Positions 48,771 to 57,861 of a stretch of DNA of 64,000 bases are shown here, one piece after another. This stretch comes from Virgibacillus indicus. GTDB taxonomy: Bacteria; Bacillota; Bacilli; Bacillales; Amphibacillaceae. The stretch covers positions 310,001 through 374,000 of the forward strand of contig NZ_NPMS01000001.1 in the NCBI RefSeq assembly GCF_002266285.1. The letters are read 5' to 3'. The notes under the pieces are model-generated. The model was not told where the DNA came from, searched no databases, and saw only the letters and a list, made by a program, of their open reading frames with translations. How positions within the stretch are numbered: position 1 is the first letter of the stretch; the number at the start of each line of letters is the position of its first letter. Both the position numbers and the translations under genes were made by a program.

Positions 48771-51089
48771 TTATTCCGCCCCCTTATTCTTTTTGTATTT
48801 AATGAGGCCGATAATCGCTAGTGCTGCAATTCCGAGTACAGCAATTTCAAATAAGGTATCTAGTCCACGCATGTCTACCAAAATTACATTAACAATATTA
48901 TCTCCCCCACCAAGAGTGTAGGATGTTTCAATAAAATACTCTGAAATTGAATCAAACCAATTGCTGCTGTGTGCAGATATACCAATGGCTGTCATTAGTG
49001 CGCCAAATCCTATTGCGATTGTTGCATTGGCGATTTTGGTTTTGGCTGAATCTGTTGACTTCTTTAATTTCGGAAGGTGGTAGAAACAGAGTAAAAACAA
49101 TGCAACTGATATGGTTTCAATAACGAGTTGTGTCAAAGCGATATCAGGAGCTCTGTAAGTCACAAATAGAATCGCTACCCCGAAACCAACAACCCCAAGT
49201 ACCAGGATTGCAGCAACATTATGATTCATAAAGATGGTTGCAATTGCTGCAATAATCATAATTATGACCACTGAAATTTCAAGAACTGAAAAGTCAGCTG
49301 AGTTATCAGTTGACAAAGCAAACCCATTTGTCAGCAGCATGAAAATAAATGTAACGATCAGGGTTGTACCTAGAATTAACGTCATATACGTTTTTAAAGA
49401 ACCATTCATATAGTAGTTGGTAACACCTGCTGAATAACTGTCTATTTTCTCAATCAGTTTGTCATAAGCCTTATTAAAGCTTAACCTGCCTGGCAGAACA
49501 GTGTATACAGATGCCCATTTTTTGCGGGTCATAACTAATACTGTACCCAGGCCAACTACTATTAATGACATAATCAGCGGTGGCTTAAACCCATGCCAAA
49601 AGCTGACTTCATGGAATTCCACTCCACTGTTAACAGCCTGGGCGGCATGAAGCAGGAAAGGTGCGTTAGCCAGATTAGGGAATAATCCAATTACAACTAC
49701 TCCTAAAACTAAAACAATTGGTGAAATTAGCATTCCCATTGGTGCTTCATGGGGTTTTTTTGGTAATAAATTGAATTGTTTGGGCCCTGTAAACACACCA
49801 AAAAAGAAATACATGGAATAAACAAATGTGAAGATACTTCCGAAAACTGCCAGATATGGTATTGCCTGACTAAGTATTGTGGCAGCATCTAATCCAAGAG
49901 TTGCATCAAAAAATAACTCTTTACTGTAAAAACCATTTAAAAACGGCAATGGCACACCGGCCATTGAAAATGTACCGAAGAGAGCAAGTGTTGCGGTCAT
50001 TGGCATAAATGTAAGCAAACCGCCAAGTTTCCTTATATCTCGTGTACCTGTTTCGTGATCGATGATACCTGCCACCATAAATAGACTTCCTTTAAAGGTT
50101 GCATGGTTTAAAATATGGAATACAGCTGCAAATACAGCGGCTTCTGTACCAAAACCAAGCATTGCCATGATCATACCAAGCTGACTGACTGTTGAAAATG
50201 CCAATATTGCTTTTAAATCTGTTTGTCTCACAGCCATATAGGATCCCCAGCATAAAGTAATGATTCCAATTAGGCTTACAATTATGAAGAACAATTCGTA
50301 ACCTGAGAACACAGGTGAGAAACGTGCGACTAGAAACAAACCAGCCTTAACCATCGTTGCCGAGTGAAGATAAGCACTTACTGGAGTAGGTGCTTCCATT
50401 GCGTCGGGCAGCCATATATGGAAAGGGAATTGGGCTGACTTCGTAAATGCTCCCAAAAGGATCAGGATTAAGATTAACGGTAAATAATCGCTGGTCAAAA
50501 TCATATCGGATTGTGCGATCATTTGCTGAATGCTAGTTGTTCCAGTAATTACAGATAGCAGTATAAAGCCACCAAACATGCTAAGGCCGCCAAATATTGT
50601 GATCATCATGGATTTTAAAGCACCATACCTTGAGCGTTCTTTAAAATGCCAATACCCAATTAACAGAAAAGATGAAATGGATGTCAATTCCCAGAAGGTG
50701 TATAAAACAAATATATTATCTGATAAAACTACACCTAGCATTGCAGTCATAAACATCAGCAAATAGACATAAAAATGTCCCAGTCTTTCTTGATTGCTGA
50801 GATAAAAAATAGAATAAAGCACAACAAGTGCCCCAATTCCGCTTATCAGCAGAACAAACAATAAACTTAATCCATCTAAGTAAAAATCAAAATTTATTCC
50901 CAGGGAAGGTATCCAGTTCACCGTTTGTCTTACAGGAGTAAAATCATTGCCGATAAACCGTACAAAATAAATAAATATAACTAAAGGAATAATAAAAACG
51001 AAGTAGCCGGTATGTATCTTATGCTTTATTTTACTCAGGTAAGGAATAAAACAGGCAATAAGAAGTGGAATTAAAACTGCAAATATCAT
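48771..51089 (-). CDS. mrpA: Na+(K+)/H+ antiporter subunit A (MrpA/MnhA)
   Basis: The protein has 772 residues. The NuoL-like N-terminal two thirds contain the FWELTSISSFLLIGYW and LPDAMEAPTPVSAYLHSATMV segments with conserved charged residues. The C-terminal third carries the MbhD/MbhE-like helices and ends with DMRGLDTLFEIAVLGIAAL, the normal MrpA end. No MrpB-type sequence is fused to it. It is the first gene of a six-gene operon (A-C-D-E-F-G) that exports Na+ or K+ in exchange for protons, supporting pH and salt tolerance. AAGGAGG lies upstream of the ATG. Confidence 0.96.
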   Translation of the reverse strand: MIFAVLIPLLIACFIPYLSKIKHKIHTGYFVFIIPLVIFIYFVRFIGNDFTPVRQTVNWIPSLGINFDFYLDGLSLLFVLLISGIGALVVLYSIFYLSNQERLGHFYVYLLMFMTAMLGVVLSDNIFVLYTFWELTSISSFLLIGYWHFKERSRYGALKSMMITIFGGLSMFGGFILLSVITGTTSIQQMIAQSDMILTSDYLPLILILILLGAFTKSAQFPFHIWLPDAMEAPTPVSAYLHSATMVKAGLFLVARFSPVFSGYELFFIIVSLIGIITLCWGSYMAVRQTDLKAILAFSTVSQLGMIMAMLGFGTEAAVFAAVFHILNHATFKGSLFMVAGIIDHETGTRDIRKLGGLLTFMPMTATLALFGTFSMAGVPLPFLNGFYSKELFFDATLGLDAATILSQAIPYLAVFGSIFTFVYSMYFFFGVFTGPKQFNLLPKKPHEAPMGMLISPIVLVLGVVVIGLFPNLANAPFLLHAAQAVNSGVEFHEVSFWHGFKPPLIMSLIVVGLGTVLVMTRKKWASVYTVLPGRLSFNKAYDKLIEKIDSYSAGVTNYYMNGSLKTYMTLILGTTLIVTFIFMLLTNGFALSTDNSADFSVLEISVVIIMIIAAIATIFMNHNVAAILVLGVVGFGVAILFVTYRAPDIALTQLVIETISVALFLLCFYHLPKLKKSTDSAKTKIANATIAIGFGALMTAIGISAHSSNWFDSISEYFIETSYTLGGGDNIVNVILVDMRGLDTLFEIAVLGIAALAIIGLIKYKKNKGAE

Positions 51090-51282
51090 CTATTGGGAGT
51101 CCTCCTTAGTAGATTTTGAACTATATTATGATATGGATTTAATAGGGAAGTATAGGTTAATGCTGTTACATGGAATTGGCGGGTATATTTGCATCCATCA
51201 TTCTTAATATACTTCAGTTTATGTATGTTATAAATTGAAAAAACATCCATAAAATAGTTTAACATAATATCGAAAGAAGAAA

Positions 51283-51320
51283 AATAAATAACCCCTTGCT
51301 ATATTAATTACAGCAAGGGG
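51283..51320 (-). terminator. Terminator of sda
   Basis: CCCCTTGCT (51292-51300) pairs with AGCAAGGGG (51312-51320); on the reverse strand it is followed by TTATTTATTTTT. Confidence 0.85.
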
Positions 51321-51341
51321 CTAAAAGATTACCTGATTATA

Positions 51342-51500
51342 TTATAATGTTGATAAACTTGATTTGGGACATTTGATTTTATGAGACAGATACCTTCTAT
51401 GAATTTCTTCTTCTATCAGAGAAAGAAAGTCAGGGCTTAAATCCAATTCATATGCTTTATGGTACGATTCCAGCAATAACTCATCTGATAATTGCTTCAT
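51342..51500 (-). CDS. sda: Sporulation checkpoint inhibitor Sda
   Basis: The 52-residue protein begins [16 protein letters not shown] and has the helical hairpin of Sda (B. subtilis MRKLSDELLIESY, 46-52 residues). Sda binds histidine kinase KinA and blocks its autophosphorylation, stopping entry into sporulation while replication is disturbed. The ATG at 51500 has AGGAGGG upstream on the reverse strand; the frame is open further but that part does not belong. Several DnaA boxes precede it. Confidence 0.93.
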   Translation of the reverse strand: MKQLSDELLLESYHKAYELDLSPDFLSLIEEEIHRRYLSHKIKCPKSSLSTL

Positions 51501-51580
51501 GAATATTGCCCTCCTAAAAAGTCTTTCGTGTTTTGAAGTTATTAATAAAATAACATGATAAACCATGCTGGACAAGGGAT

Positions 51581-51761
51581 AAGTTATCTACATATTGCTG
51601 TAGATAACTTGTGAATAAGATGCATTTTATTAATGCAAATGGTATTATAACGGCACGTAAAATGTTGATAAAGTTATCCACAATGCGAAAAATGAAGTTA
51701 TTTGTCGAACGATTTTTGCAAAAGTTAGCGGATTTTTGCATAGAATAACCAGTTATCCATA
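51581..51761. promoter_or_regulatory. Cluster of DnaA boxes upstream of sda
   Basis: Perfect matches to TTATNCACA are at 51674-51682 (forward, TTATCCACA) and 51610-51618 (reverse, TTATTCACA). One-mismatch boxes are at 51584-51592 (TTATCTACA), 51599-51607 (same sequence, inverted), 51663-51671 (reverse) and 51753-51761 (TTATCCATA). The first two near-boxes form a perfect 12-base inverted repeat, AAGTTATCTACA at 51581-51592 with TGTAGATAACTT at 51599-51610. In B. subtilis, DnaA activates sda through such boxes, so the link is well founded. The rest of the 440-base gap to yqeG is AT-rich without a gene. Confidence 0.85.
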
Positions 51762-51939
51762 TAAAAATGAGGTTTCTTGTCATATTCATTGACGTGTGCT
51801 TTAACAGATAAAACCAGCTTTTTCTTTTCTTGGATTTACAATTGCTATATTATAGAAGAAGGCATTATATGTGATAGGATTATTATGGAAAACTTATTTG
51901 TATGAAAGCTATATGAAAGATAGTGATGAGGTGTAATTC

Positions 51940-52455
51940 TTGTTGAAATTATTTTTGCCAAATGAACATGTGAAAAGTATATTTGATATTCAGCCTGCAA
52001 TTTTAAAACAAAAAGGAATCAAAGGTATAATTACGGATCTTGACAACACTCTTGTTGCATGGGATGTAAAAGATGCAACACCTGAAGTGATACAGTGGTT
52101 TAAGCTGATGAAAGATAACGATATAAAAGTAACAATAATTTCAAATAATAAACAGGAACGTGTAAAAGTTTTCTCAGAACCGCTTGGTACTCCGTTTATT
52201 TTTAGTGCCAGAAAACCACTAAGCCGCGCATTTAAATCAGTAGCACAGCAAATGGAAATGAGAAAAGATGAGATTGTTGTTATCGGGGACCAATTATTGA
52301 CAGATGTCCTTGGTGGGAATTTCGCCGGATTCTATACCATTTTAGTTGTTCCAATTGTTCAGACAGACGGAAAAATTACAAAATTCAACCGGAAAATAGA
52401 ACGGAGAATTTTAAATTATATGCGCAGAAAAGGAAAAATCAGCTGGGAGGAATAA
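51940..52455 (+). CDS. yqeG: HAD-family phosphatase YqeG
   Basis: The 171-residue HAD subfamily IIIA protein has motif I DLDNTLVAWD, motif II ISNN and motif III GDQLLTDVLGGN. It starts with UUG (tandem TTG-TTG) six bases after GAGGTG. The substrate is unknown; related proteins dephosphorylate phosphatidylglycerophosphate-type substrates in some lineages. It opens the conserved yqeG-yqeH-aroE-yhbY-nadD-yqeK-rsfS-yqeM cluster. Confidence 0.9.
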   Translation: MLKLFLPNEHVKSIFDIQPAILKQKGIKGIITDLDNTLVAWDVKDATPEVIQWFKLMKDNDIKVTIISNNKQERVKVFSEPLGTPFIFSARKPLSRAFKSVAQQMEMRKDEIVVIGDQLLTDVLGGNFAGFYTILVVPIVQTDGKITKFNRKIERRILNYMRRKGKISWEE

Positions 52456-52457
52456 GA

Positions 52458-53555
52458 TTGGAAAATATTTATTGCCAGGGTTGCGGGGTTCTCATCCAAA
52501 CCACCGATCCTAAAGCACCGGGATATACCCCGAAATCATCACTTGAAAAGGAAGACATACTTTGCCGGAGGTGCTTCAGACTAAAGCATTATAATGAGAT
52601 ACAAGATGTATCTGTCAGTGATGACGATTTTTTGAAAATGATCAGTTCTATACGAAACGCTGATGCTCTGGTTGTACATGTCATCGATATTTTTGATGTA
52701 AGTGGAAGTCTTATTAAAAGTCTGCAGCGTATTACTGGGAATAATCCAATCGTTCTGGCAGGCAATAAAGTGGATTTGCTGCCTAAATCCACGAATAAAC
52801 GCAAGTTAACGCAATGGCTGAGATCATCTGCAAACGAAGCGGGAATTAAAGCAGAAGATGTATTCTTAATTTCTTCCACTAAAGGACATGGCATTGAAGA
52901 ACTAACCAGCAGTATTGAAGCGTTAAGACAAGGTAAAGATGTGTATGTAGTGGGTACTACAAATGTCGGAAAATCTACGTTTATTAATCGGTTAATAAAA
53001 CAATCTACAGGATATAGTGATGTGATAACTACATCCTATTTTCCTGGTACGACTCTGGGCTTTATTGAAATTCCGCTGGATGAAAAAACTGCATTGATAG
53101 ATACCCCTGGAATTGTAAATAGGCAGCAGATTGCCCATTATGTAAGTGATCAGGATCTAAAAATAATAACACCTAAAAAAGAGATAAAAGCAAAAGTTTA
53201 TCAGTTGAATGATCAGCAAACACTTTTCTTTGGCGGTTTGGCACGTCTTGATTTTATTAAAGGGGATAGGCAGCCGTTTGTATGCTATTTCGCAAATGAA
53301 CTGCCAATTCATCGCACCAAATTAGAAAATGCTGATGAATTATACAACAATCAAATTGGCGAGCTATTATCACCACCAGATAAAGAAACAATTGGCAAAT
53401 TACCGGAATGGACGACCAGCACCTTCCGTATTACGGGTGAGAAAACAGACATTGTATTTCCCGGGTTAGGATGGGTAAGTGTTTCCGGAAATGCTTCTGT
53501 TGCCGCGCACAGTCCAAAAGAGGCTGCCATTTCAATTCGAAAATCACTGCTTTAG
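52458..53555 (+). CDS. yqeH: Ribosome biogenesis GTPase YqeH
   Basis: The 365-residue, circularly permuted GTPase is needed for 30S subunit assembly. An N-terminal zinc finger (CQGCGVLIQ and CRRCFRLKH) is followed by G4 NKVD and then G1 GTTNVGKST and G3 DTPG, the permuted order. It starts with UUG two bases after yqeG, with GGAGG upstream. Confidence 0.96.
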   Translation: MENIYCQGCGVLIQTTDPKAPGYTPKSSLEKEDILCRRCFRLKHYNEIQDVSVSDDDFLKMISSIRNADALVVHVIDIFDVSGSLIKSLQRITGNNPIVLAGNKVDLLPKSTNKRKLTQWLRSSANEAGIKAEDVFLISSTKGHGIEELTSSIEALRQGKDVYVVGTTNVGKSTFINRLIKQSTGYSDVITTSYFPGTTLGFIEIPLDEKTALIDTPGIVNRQQIAHYVSDQDLKIITPKKEIKAKVYQLNDQQTLFFGGLARLDFIKGDRQPFVCYFANELPIHRTKLENADELYNNQIGELLSPPDKETIGKLPEWTTSTFRITGEKTDIVFPGLGWVSVSGNASVAAHSPKEAAISIRKSLL

Positions 53556-53566
53556 GGGGAGAAATC

Positions 53567-54406
53567 ATGGAGTACCGATTTGCACTTATCGGCTATCCAA
53601 TCAAACATTCATTATCACCATGGATACATCAACAATTTTTAAAAAAAGCCGAATTAGATGGAGAATACTTTATTAATGAGATAACGCCTGACGATTCATT
53701 TGAAGAACAGATAAACAAATTGAAAAAAATGAATATCAATGGTTTTAATGTTACTGTGCCTTACAAGCAGAAAATCATTTCATTTTTAGATGAGATTGAT
53801 CAAACTGCCAATGTCATGGGAGCGGTAAACACGGTTGCAAATCAAAATGGTAAATGGATTGGTTACAACACTGATGGAATCGGGTTTTTACATTCACTTA
53901 AAAATAGATTTCCAGAATTGCATGAAGATAAATCCAGCCGTATTTTAATTGTTGGTTCTGGAGGAGCTGCCCGCGGCATCTTTTATGCACTGGATGCGGC
54001 TGGATTTAAGTTTATAGACATTGCAAATCGAACTATTGAAAAAGCAAATGTAATAAAAAAACTTGGTTCATCAACTGGAAACGTACTTTCATTAAGCGAG
54101 GCGGAACAGCATATCGGGAATTATGATGTAATCATTCAAACGACAAATGTGGGTATGAAGCCTTTAGTGGATAATACGATTATTAATGTAAATAAAGTCC
54201 CGCCAGAGACAGTTGTAAGTGACATTGTTTATCAGCCCATAAAAACAAAATTTCTTCAGCAGGCAGAAGAAGCTGGTGCCGCGATTCATTTTGGACATTC
54301 AATGCTTTTATATCAAGCCCAGTATTCGTTTGAAATCTGGACAAATATAAAGGTGGCAATGAATGGATTGGACCGCGAATTACAATTAATATTGGAAGGA
54401 AGATAA
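53567..54406 (+). CDS. aroE: Shikimate dehydrogenase
   Basis: The 279-residue enzyme reduces 3-dehydroshikimate with NADPH in aromatic amino-acid synthesis. N-terminal substrate site GYPIKHSLSPW (with the conserved S-x-S-P), catalytic Lys in NVTVPYKQKI, and nucleotide-binding GSGGAARGI near 130 are clear. GGGGGA lies just upstream of the ATG. Confidence 0.96.
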   Translation: MEYRFALIGYPIKHSLSPWIHQQFLKKAELDGEYFINEITPDDSFEEQINKLKKMNINGFNVTVPYKQKIISFLDEIDQTANVMGAVNTVANQNGKWIGYNTDGIGFLHSLKNRFPELHEDKSSRILIVGSGGAARGIFYALDAAGFKFIDIANRTIEKANVIKKLGSSTGNVLSLSEAEQHIGNYDVIIQTTNVGMKPLVDNTIINVNKVPPETVVSDIVYQPIKTKFLQQAEEAGAAIHFGHSMLLYQAQYSFEIWTNIKVAMNGLDRELQLILEGR

Positions 54407-54407
54407 T

Positions 54408-54698
54408 ATGTTAACAGGTAAACAAAAAAGATTTTTACGTGCAGAAGCTCATCATTTGAAGCCGATTTTTCAAGTTGGAAAAACTGGTGTGAATGAGAAT
54501 ATGATTGAGCAGATAAATGAAGCTCTGGAAAAAAGGGAATTGATTAAAGTTAGTGTTCTGCAAAATTGTATGGAAGATAAGGACACGGTTGCATCAGAAA
54601 TTGCTGAGGGAACCGGAGCGGAAGTAGCTCAAATTATTGGAAATAACATTGTATTGTATAAAGAATCCCGGGAAAATAAGAAAATCCAATTACCTTAA
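54408..54698 (+). CDS. yhbY: RNA-binding protein YhbY (YqeI), CRM domain
   Basis: The 96-residue protein forms one CRM domain (KQKRFLRAEAHHLKPIF and the GKTGV loop) that binds rRNA during ribosome assembly. It is one base downstream of aroE. Confidence 0.94.
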   Translation: MLTGKQKRFLRAEAHHLKPIFQVGKTGVNENMIEQINEALEKRELIKVSVLQNCMEDKDTVASEIAEGTGAEVAQIIGNNIVLYKESRENKKIQLP

Positions 54699-54713
54699 AT
54701 ATAGGAGTCTGTC

Positions 54714-55280
54714 ATGAAACGTATAGGAATTTTAGGTGGAACCTTTGACCCGCCGCATTTGGGACATTTAATAATTGCTGAAGAAGTGCGTCTGGCCTTA
54801 AAACTGGGAGAGATATGGTTTATTCCTTCATATACTCCGCCGCATAAGGATAAGGCTAAGACAGCAGCAGAGCATCGGATGAATATGCTTAAACTGGCAA
54901 TCAAGAATAATTCTTCTTTTCAGATGAATACAATAGAAGTAGAACGATTAGGAAAATCCTATACGTTTGATACAATGGAAGCATTAAACAATGATTTTCC
55001 GGAAAATGAGTTTTATTTTATTATCGGTGCTGACATGGTAGAATATCTGCCGAATTGGAACAGGGTAGATGAATTGATTAATCTGGTGAACTTTGTCGGA
55101 GTTGGGCGCCCTGGGTACAAATTGGATTCAGCTTACTCTGTCAGAACTGTTGATATTCCGATGATTGACATTTCTTCAACATTTATCAGAAATCGGTTAG
55201 CAAAGAACCAGACGGTAAATTATTTAGTCCCGGAAACTGTCTATGCATATATTAAGGAGAAACAATTGTATGGAAATTAA
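54714..55280 (+). CDS. nadD: Nicotinate-nucleotide adenylyltransferase
   Basis: The 188-residue enzyme makes deamido-NAD from nicotinate mononucleotide and ATP. The nucleotidyl-transferase motifs GGTFDPPHLGHL (residues 7-18) and the C-terminal ISSTFIRNRL are intact. It overlaps yqeK by 11 bases. Confidence 0.97.
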   Translation: MKRIGILGGTFDPPHLGHLIIAEEVRLALKLGEIWFIPSYTPPHKDKAKTAAEHRMNMLKLAIKNNSSFQMNTIEVERLGKSYTFDTMEALNNDFPENEFYFIIGADMVEYLPNWNRVDELINLVNFVGVGRPGYKLDSAYSVRTVDIPMIDISSTFIRNRLAKNQTVNYLVPETVYAYIKEKQLYGN

Positions 55281-55839
55281 AGAAGCAATTGAACATGTTA
55301 GGCCCCATCTGACTCAGAAACGTTTTGATCACACATTAAGAGTTGCCGAGACAGCAGTAAGCTTAGCTGATCAATATAAAGTATCAAAAGAAAAAACTGA
55401 ACTTGCGGCTATCTTTCATGATTACGCAAAATACCGTCCATTGGATGAAATGAAAAGATGGATAATAAGCAGCCGGCTGCCGAAGGATTTACTTCTTTAT
55501 CATCATGAATTATGGCATGGCCCTGTTGGAGCAATTTTAATAGAGAGAGAATTCGGGATAAAGGATCCGGATATTCAGCTTCCGATTCAATACCATACAA
55601 CAGGCAGGGCGCATATGAGTGAAATTGAAAAAGTTATTTTTCTTGCTGATTATATTGAACCTGGGAGAAGCTTCCCAGGGATAGAAGAGGTTCGGAACAT
55701 GGCCAGAAAAGATTTAACTCATGCATGCCTATTGGCATCGAGAAACACGATCCAATTTTTAATGAATAAAAAAGCAACGATTTACCCTGAAACGTTTCAT
55801 GCATATAATGATTTAATAAAACAATATGGAGGTAATTAA
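55270..55839 (+). CDS. yqeK: HD-domain diadenosine tetraphosphate hydrolase YqeK
   Basis: The 189-residue HD-domain metal-dependent phosphohydrolase has the His in KRFDHTLRV, HD in FHDYAKY and the pair in LYHHELWHG. The YqeK family cuts Ap4A symmetrically into ADP. The ATG at 55270 has AAGGAG upstream inside nadD. Confidence 0.94.
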   Translation: MEIKEAIEHVRPHLTQKRFDHTLRVAETAVSLADQYKVSKEKTELAAIFHDYAKYRPLDEMKRWIISSRLPKDLLLYHHELWHGPVGAILIEREFGIKDPDIQLPIQYHTTGRAHMSEIEKVIFLADYIEPGRSFPGIEEVRNMARKDLTHACLLASRNTIQFLMNKKATIYPETFHAYNDLIKQYGGN

Positions 55840-55842
55840 TTG

Positions 55843-56199
55843 ATGGGAAATAAAGAAATACTTCAAATCGTGGCAGAGGCTTGTGATGACAAGAGAGCGG
55901 AAGATATTGTGGCTTTGGATATGAATGAGGTCTCCTTAGTTGCTGATTATTTCTTAATCTGTCACGGAAGTAATGAAAGACAGGTCCAGGCAATTTCAAG
56001 AGGAATAAAAGATGCTATGGACGAAAGAGATATAGCTGTTAAACGTATGGAAGGTTTTGAACAGTCTCGCTGGATCCTGGTTGATTTGGGAGATATCGTC
56101 TGCCATATTTTCCATAAAGATGAACGAAATTATTATAATTTGGAACGGTTATGGGGCGATGCTGTCCGTGTTCCACTGCAGATAGGGCAAGAAGGATAA
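55843..56199 (+). CDS. rsfS: Ribosomal silencing factor RsfS
   Basis: The 118-residue protein binds uL14 and prevents joining of ribosomal subunits in starvation. The VALDMNEVSLVADYFLICHGSNERQ region and the C-terminal HIFHKDERNYYNLERLWGD segment are typical. The ATG gives the B. subtilis length; a TTG three bases earlier is also possible. Confidence 0.95.
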   Translation: MGNKEILQIVAEACDDKRAEDIVALDMNEVSLVADYFLICHGSNERQVQAISRGIKDAMDERDIAVKRMEGFEQSRWILVDLGDIVCHIFHKDERNYYNLERLWGDAVRVPLQIGQEG

Positions 56200-56201
56200 A
56201 A

Positions 56202-56954
56202 ATGGCATATCAGCAGATGGCCTATCTATATGACAAACTAATGGAAGAGGCACCATACGACCAATGGCTAAATTTCACACTGGAAGCCTTTCGAAATCAC
56301 GGAAAAAATATCAATACTGTCGCTGATCTTGGGTGTGGCACGGGTGTAATCACATCAAGGCTGGCAAATGAAGGCTATCGGCTGACTGGTGTGGATTATT
56401 CAGCAGATATGCTCACATATGCAGAGCATACAGCTAACGAGCAAAATGTATCTGTTCAATGGCTTAAGCAAGACTTAAGAGAACTGCAGGGGCTGGAAAA
56501 TTTTGATGCTGCAGTCAGCTATTGTGATGTAATCAATTATATTACTGCTGAAGCTGAATTGGAGGGAGCTTTCAATAATATTGCAAATATATTAAAGGCT
56601 GGAGGGTTGTTTCTTTTCGATGTACATTCCCTATTCCATGTCCAGCATAATTTTATAAATCAGACATTTGCTGACGTAATGGAAGACACTTCCTATATCT
56701 GGTTTTGTATGGAAGGGGACCATCTAGGCGAAATGTATCATGATTTGACATTTTTCTCATTGGATGGAGATAAATACAGTCGATTTGATGAATTTCATCA
56801 CCAGCGCACTTATCCCATTACTTTTTATATAGAATTATTAAAAAAAGCAGGATTCGAGAACATTAAAGTGTATGCGGACTTTTCAACAAAAGAGGAAACT
56901 ATCCAAGAAGAAGCAGAGCGTATCTTCTTCCGGGCGACAAAAAGATCAGGATAA
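56202..56954 (+). CDS. yqeM: SAM-dependent methyltransferase YqeM
   Basis: The 250-residue class I methyltransferase has the SAM motif DLGCGTGVITSRL near residue 40 and the GVDYSADML motif II. The start MAYQQMAYLYDKLM is typical of YqeM, which is always found after rsfS in Bacilli. The substrate is unknown. Its last codons form part of a terminator hairpin. Confidence 0.92.
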   Translation: MAYQQMAYLYDKLMEEAPYDQWLNFTLEAFRNHGKNINTVADLGCGTGVITSRLANEGYRLTGVDYSADMLTYAEHTANEQNVSVQWLKQDLRELQGLENFDAAVSYCDVINYITAEAELEGAFNNIANILKAGGLFLFDVHSLFHVQHNFINQTFADVMEDTSYIWFCMEGDHLGEMYHDLTFFSLDGDKYSRFDEFHHQRTYPITFYIELLKKAGFENIKVYADFSTKEETIQEEAERIFFRATKRSG

Positions 56955-56978
56955 ATTTTCCTGATCTTTATTATTATT
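56944..56978 (+). terminator. Terminator at the end of yqeM
   Basis: AGATCAGG pairs with CCTGATCT across ATAAATTTT, followed by TTATTATTATTTT. The left arm overlaps the yqeM stop codon. Confidence 0.85.
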
Positions 56979-57068
56979 TTATAAAAAGGATTTTCAAAGA
57001 CAATGTCGAATTATAATATATCCCCTTATTCCACTTATTATCTTTCAAGTAAAGGATGTGATCCTCAA

Positions 57069-57665
57069 ATGCTGCATCAGCTTAAAAAATATTCCTTTTT
57101 TATTGTGATTGGCATTGGTATTGTAGTATTCTTTTTTTTAACAAAAGAAAAGAATACTGAACAAGCAAATGCAGAGTTTTCCCCAGTTGATGAAAATCCA
57201 TTAGAATTAAATGGCACTGAACAAAACAGTGCAGACCAAAACAACTTAAAAGCTATCGTAGATGTAAAAGGAGAAGTGATGAAACCAGGTGTTTATGAAA
57301 TGGAAATGGATGCCAGAGTGAATGATGTGATTCAAACTGCGGGCGGATTTTCTGAAGATGCAGATCAGTCCCAGGTAAACCTTGCTCAAAAAGTTCAGGA
57401 TGAAATGATTATAATTATTCCAAAGGCTGGAGAGTCTGATCAAGGGTTAAATGCAAATCCCCCGGGTTCAGAAAAAGTCCGCATCAATTATGCCTCACAA
57501 CAGGAAATAGAGAGTCTGAGCGGTATTGGTCCGTCAAAAGCTGCTGCGATTATTCAGCATAGGGACGAGTATGGATTTTTTAGAACGCTGGAAGATTTGC
57601 TGGAGGTCTCCGGGATTGGTGAAAAAACACTGGAAACACTGAAAGATGACATACAAGTACCCTAA
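57069..57665 (+). CDS. comEA: Competence DNA-binding protein ComEA
   Basis: The 198-residue protein from the ATG at 57069 has one N-terminal membrane helix (about 8-28), a linker, an SLBB domain (VDVKGEVMKPGVYEM and the EDADQSQVNLAQKV segment) and C-terminal helix-hairpin-helix DNA-binding repeats (IESLSGIGPSKAAAI, LLEVSGIGEKTLETL). It holds incoming double-stranded DNA at the membrane surface. The frame is open back to an ATG at 57003 with weaker spacing; the family start near the membrane helix favours 57069. Confidence 0.93.
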   Translation: MLHQLKKYSFFIVIGIGIVVFFFLTKEKNTEQANAEFSPVDENPLELNGTEQNSADQNNLKAIVDVKGEVMKPGVYEMEMDARVNDVIQTAGGFSEDADQSQVNLAQKVQDEMIIIIPKAGESDQGLNANPPGSEKVRINYASQQEIESLSGIGPSKAAAIIQHRDEYGFFRTLEDLLEVSGIGEKTLETLKDDIQVP

Positions 57666-57679
57666 CCTATTGACGAAAC

Positions 57680-57840
57680 AGAAAAATGAACGGTAAACTA
57701 AAAAAAGCGAAGAGGCCCGTATAGCGATTTACGGTCTGCGTCCACAGAACAGGAAAGCTGCACTGAGAATCAGAACAGGCAGAAAAAGTGTCTTTCTTTT
57801 TCAAGGACGTTGGCACGTGATGTAGCAAACTAGAAAAAAG
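57680..57840. repeat. Degenerate copy of the palindromic intergenic repeat
   Basis: The comEA-comEB gap carries, in inverse orientation, a decayed version of the second module of the element at 24100-24604. Shared pieces include CTTGAAAAAGAAAGACACTT (reverse strand near 57795-57814) against CTCGAAAAAGAAAAACACTT, and TTCCTGTTCTGTGGA against TTCCTTGTTCTGCGGA. No gene is present. Confidence 0.55.
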
Positions 57841-57861
57841 AATTATAGGGGGACATCAAAG

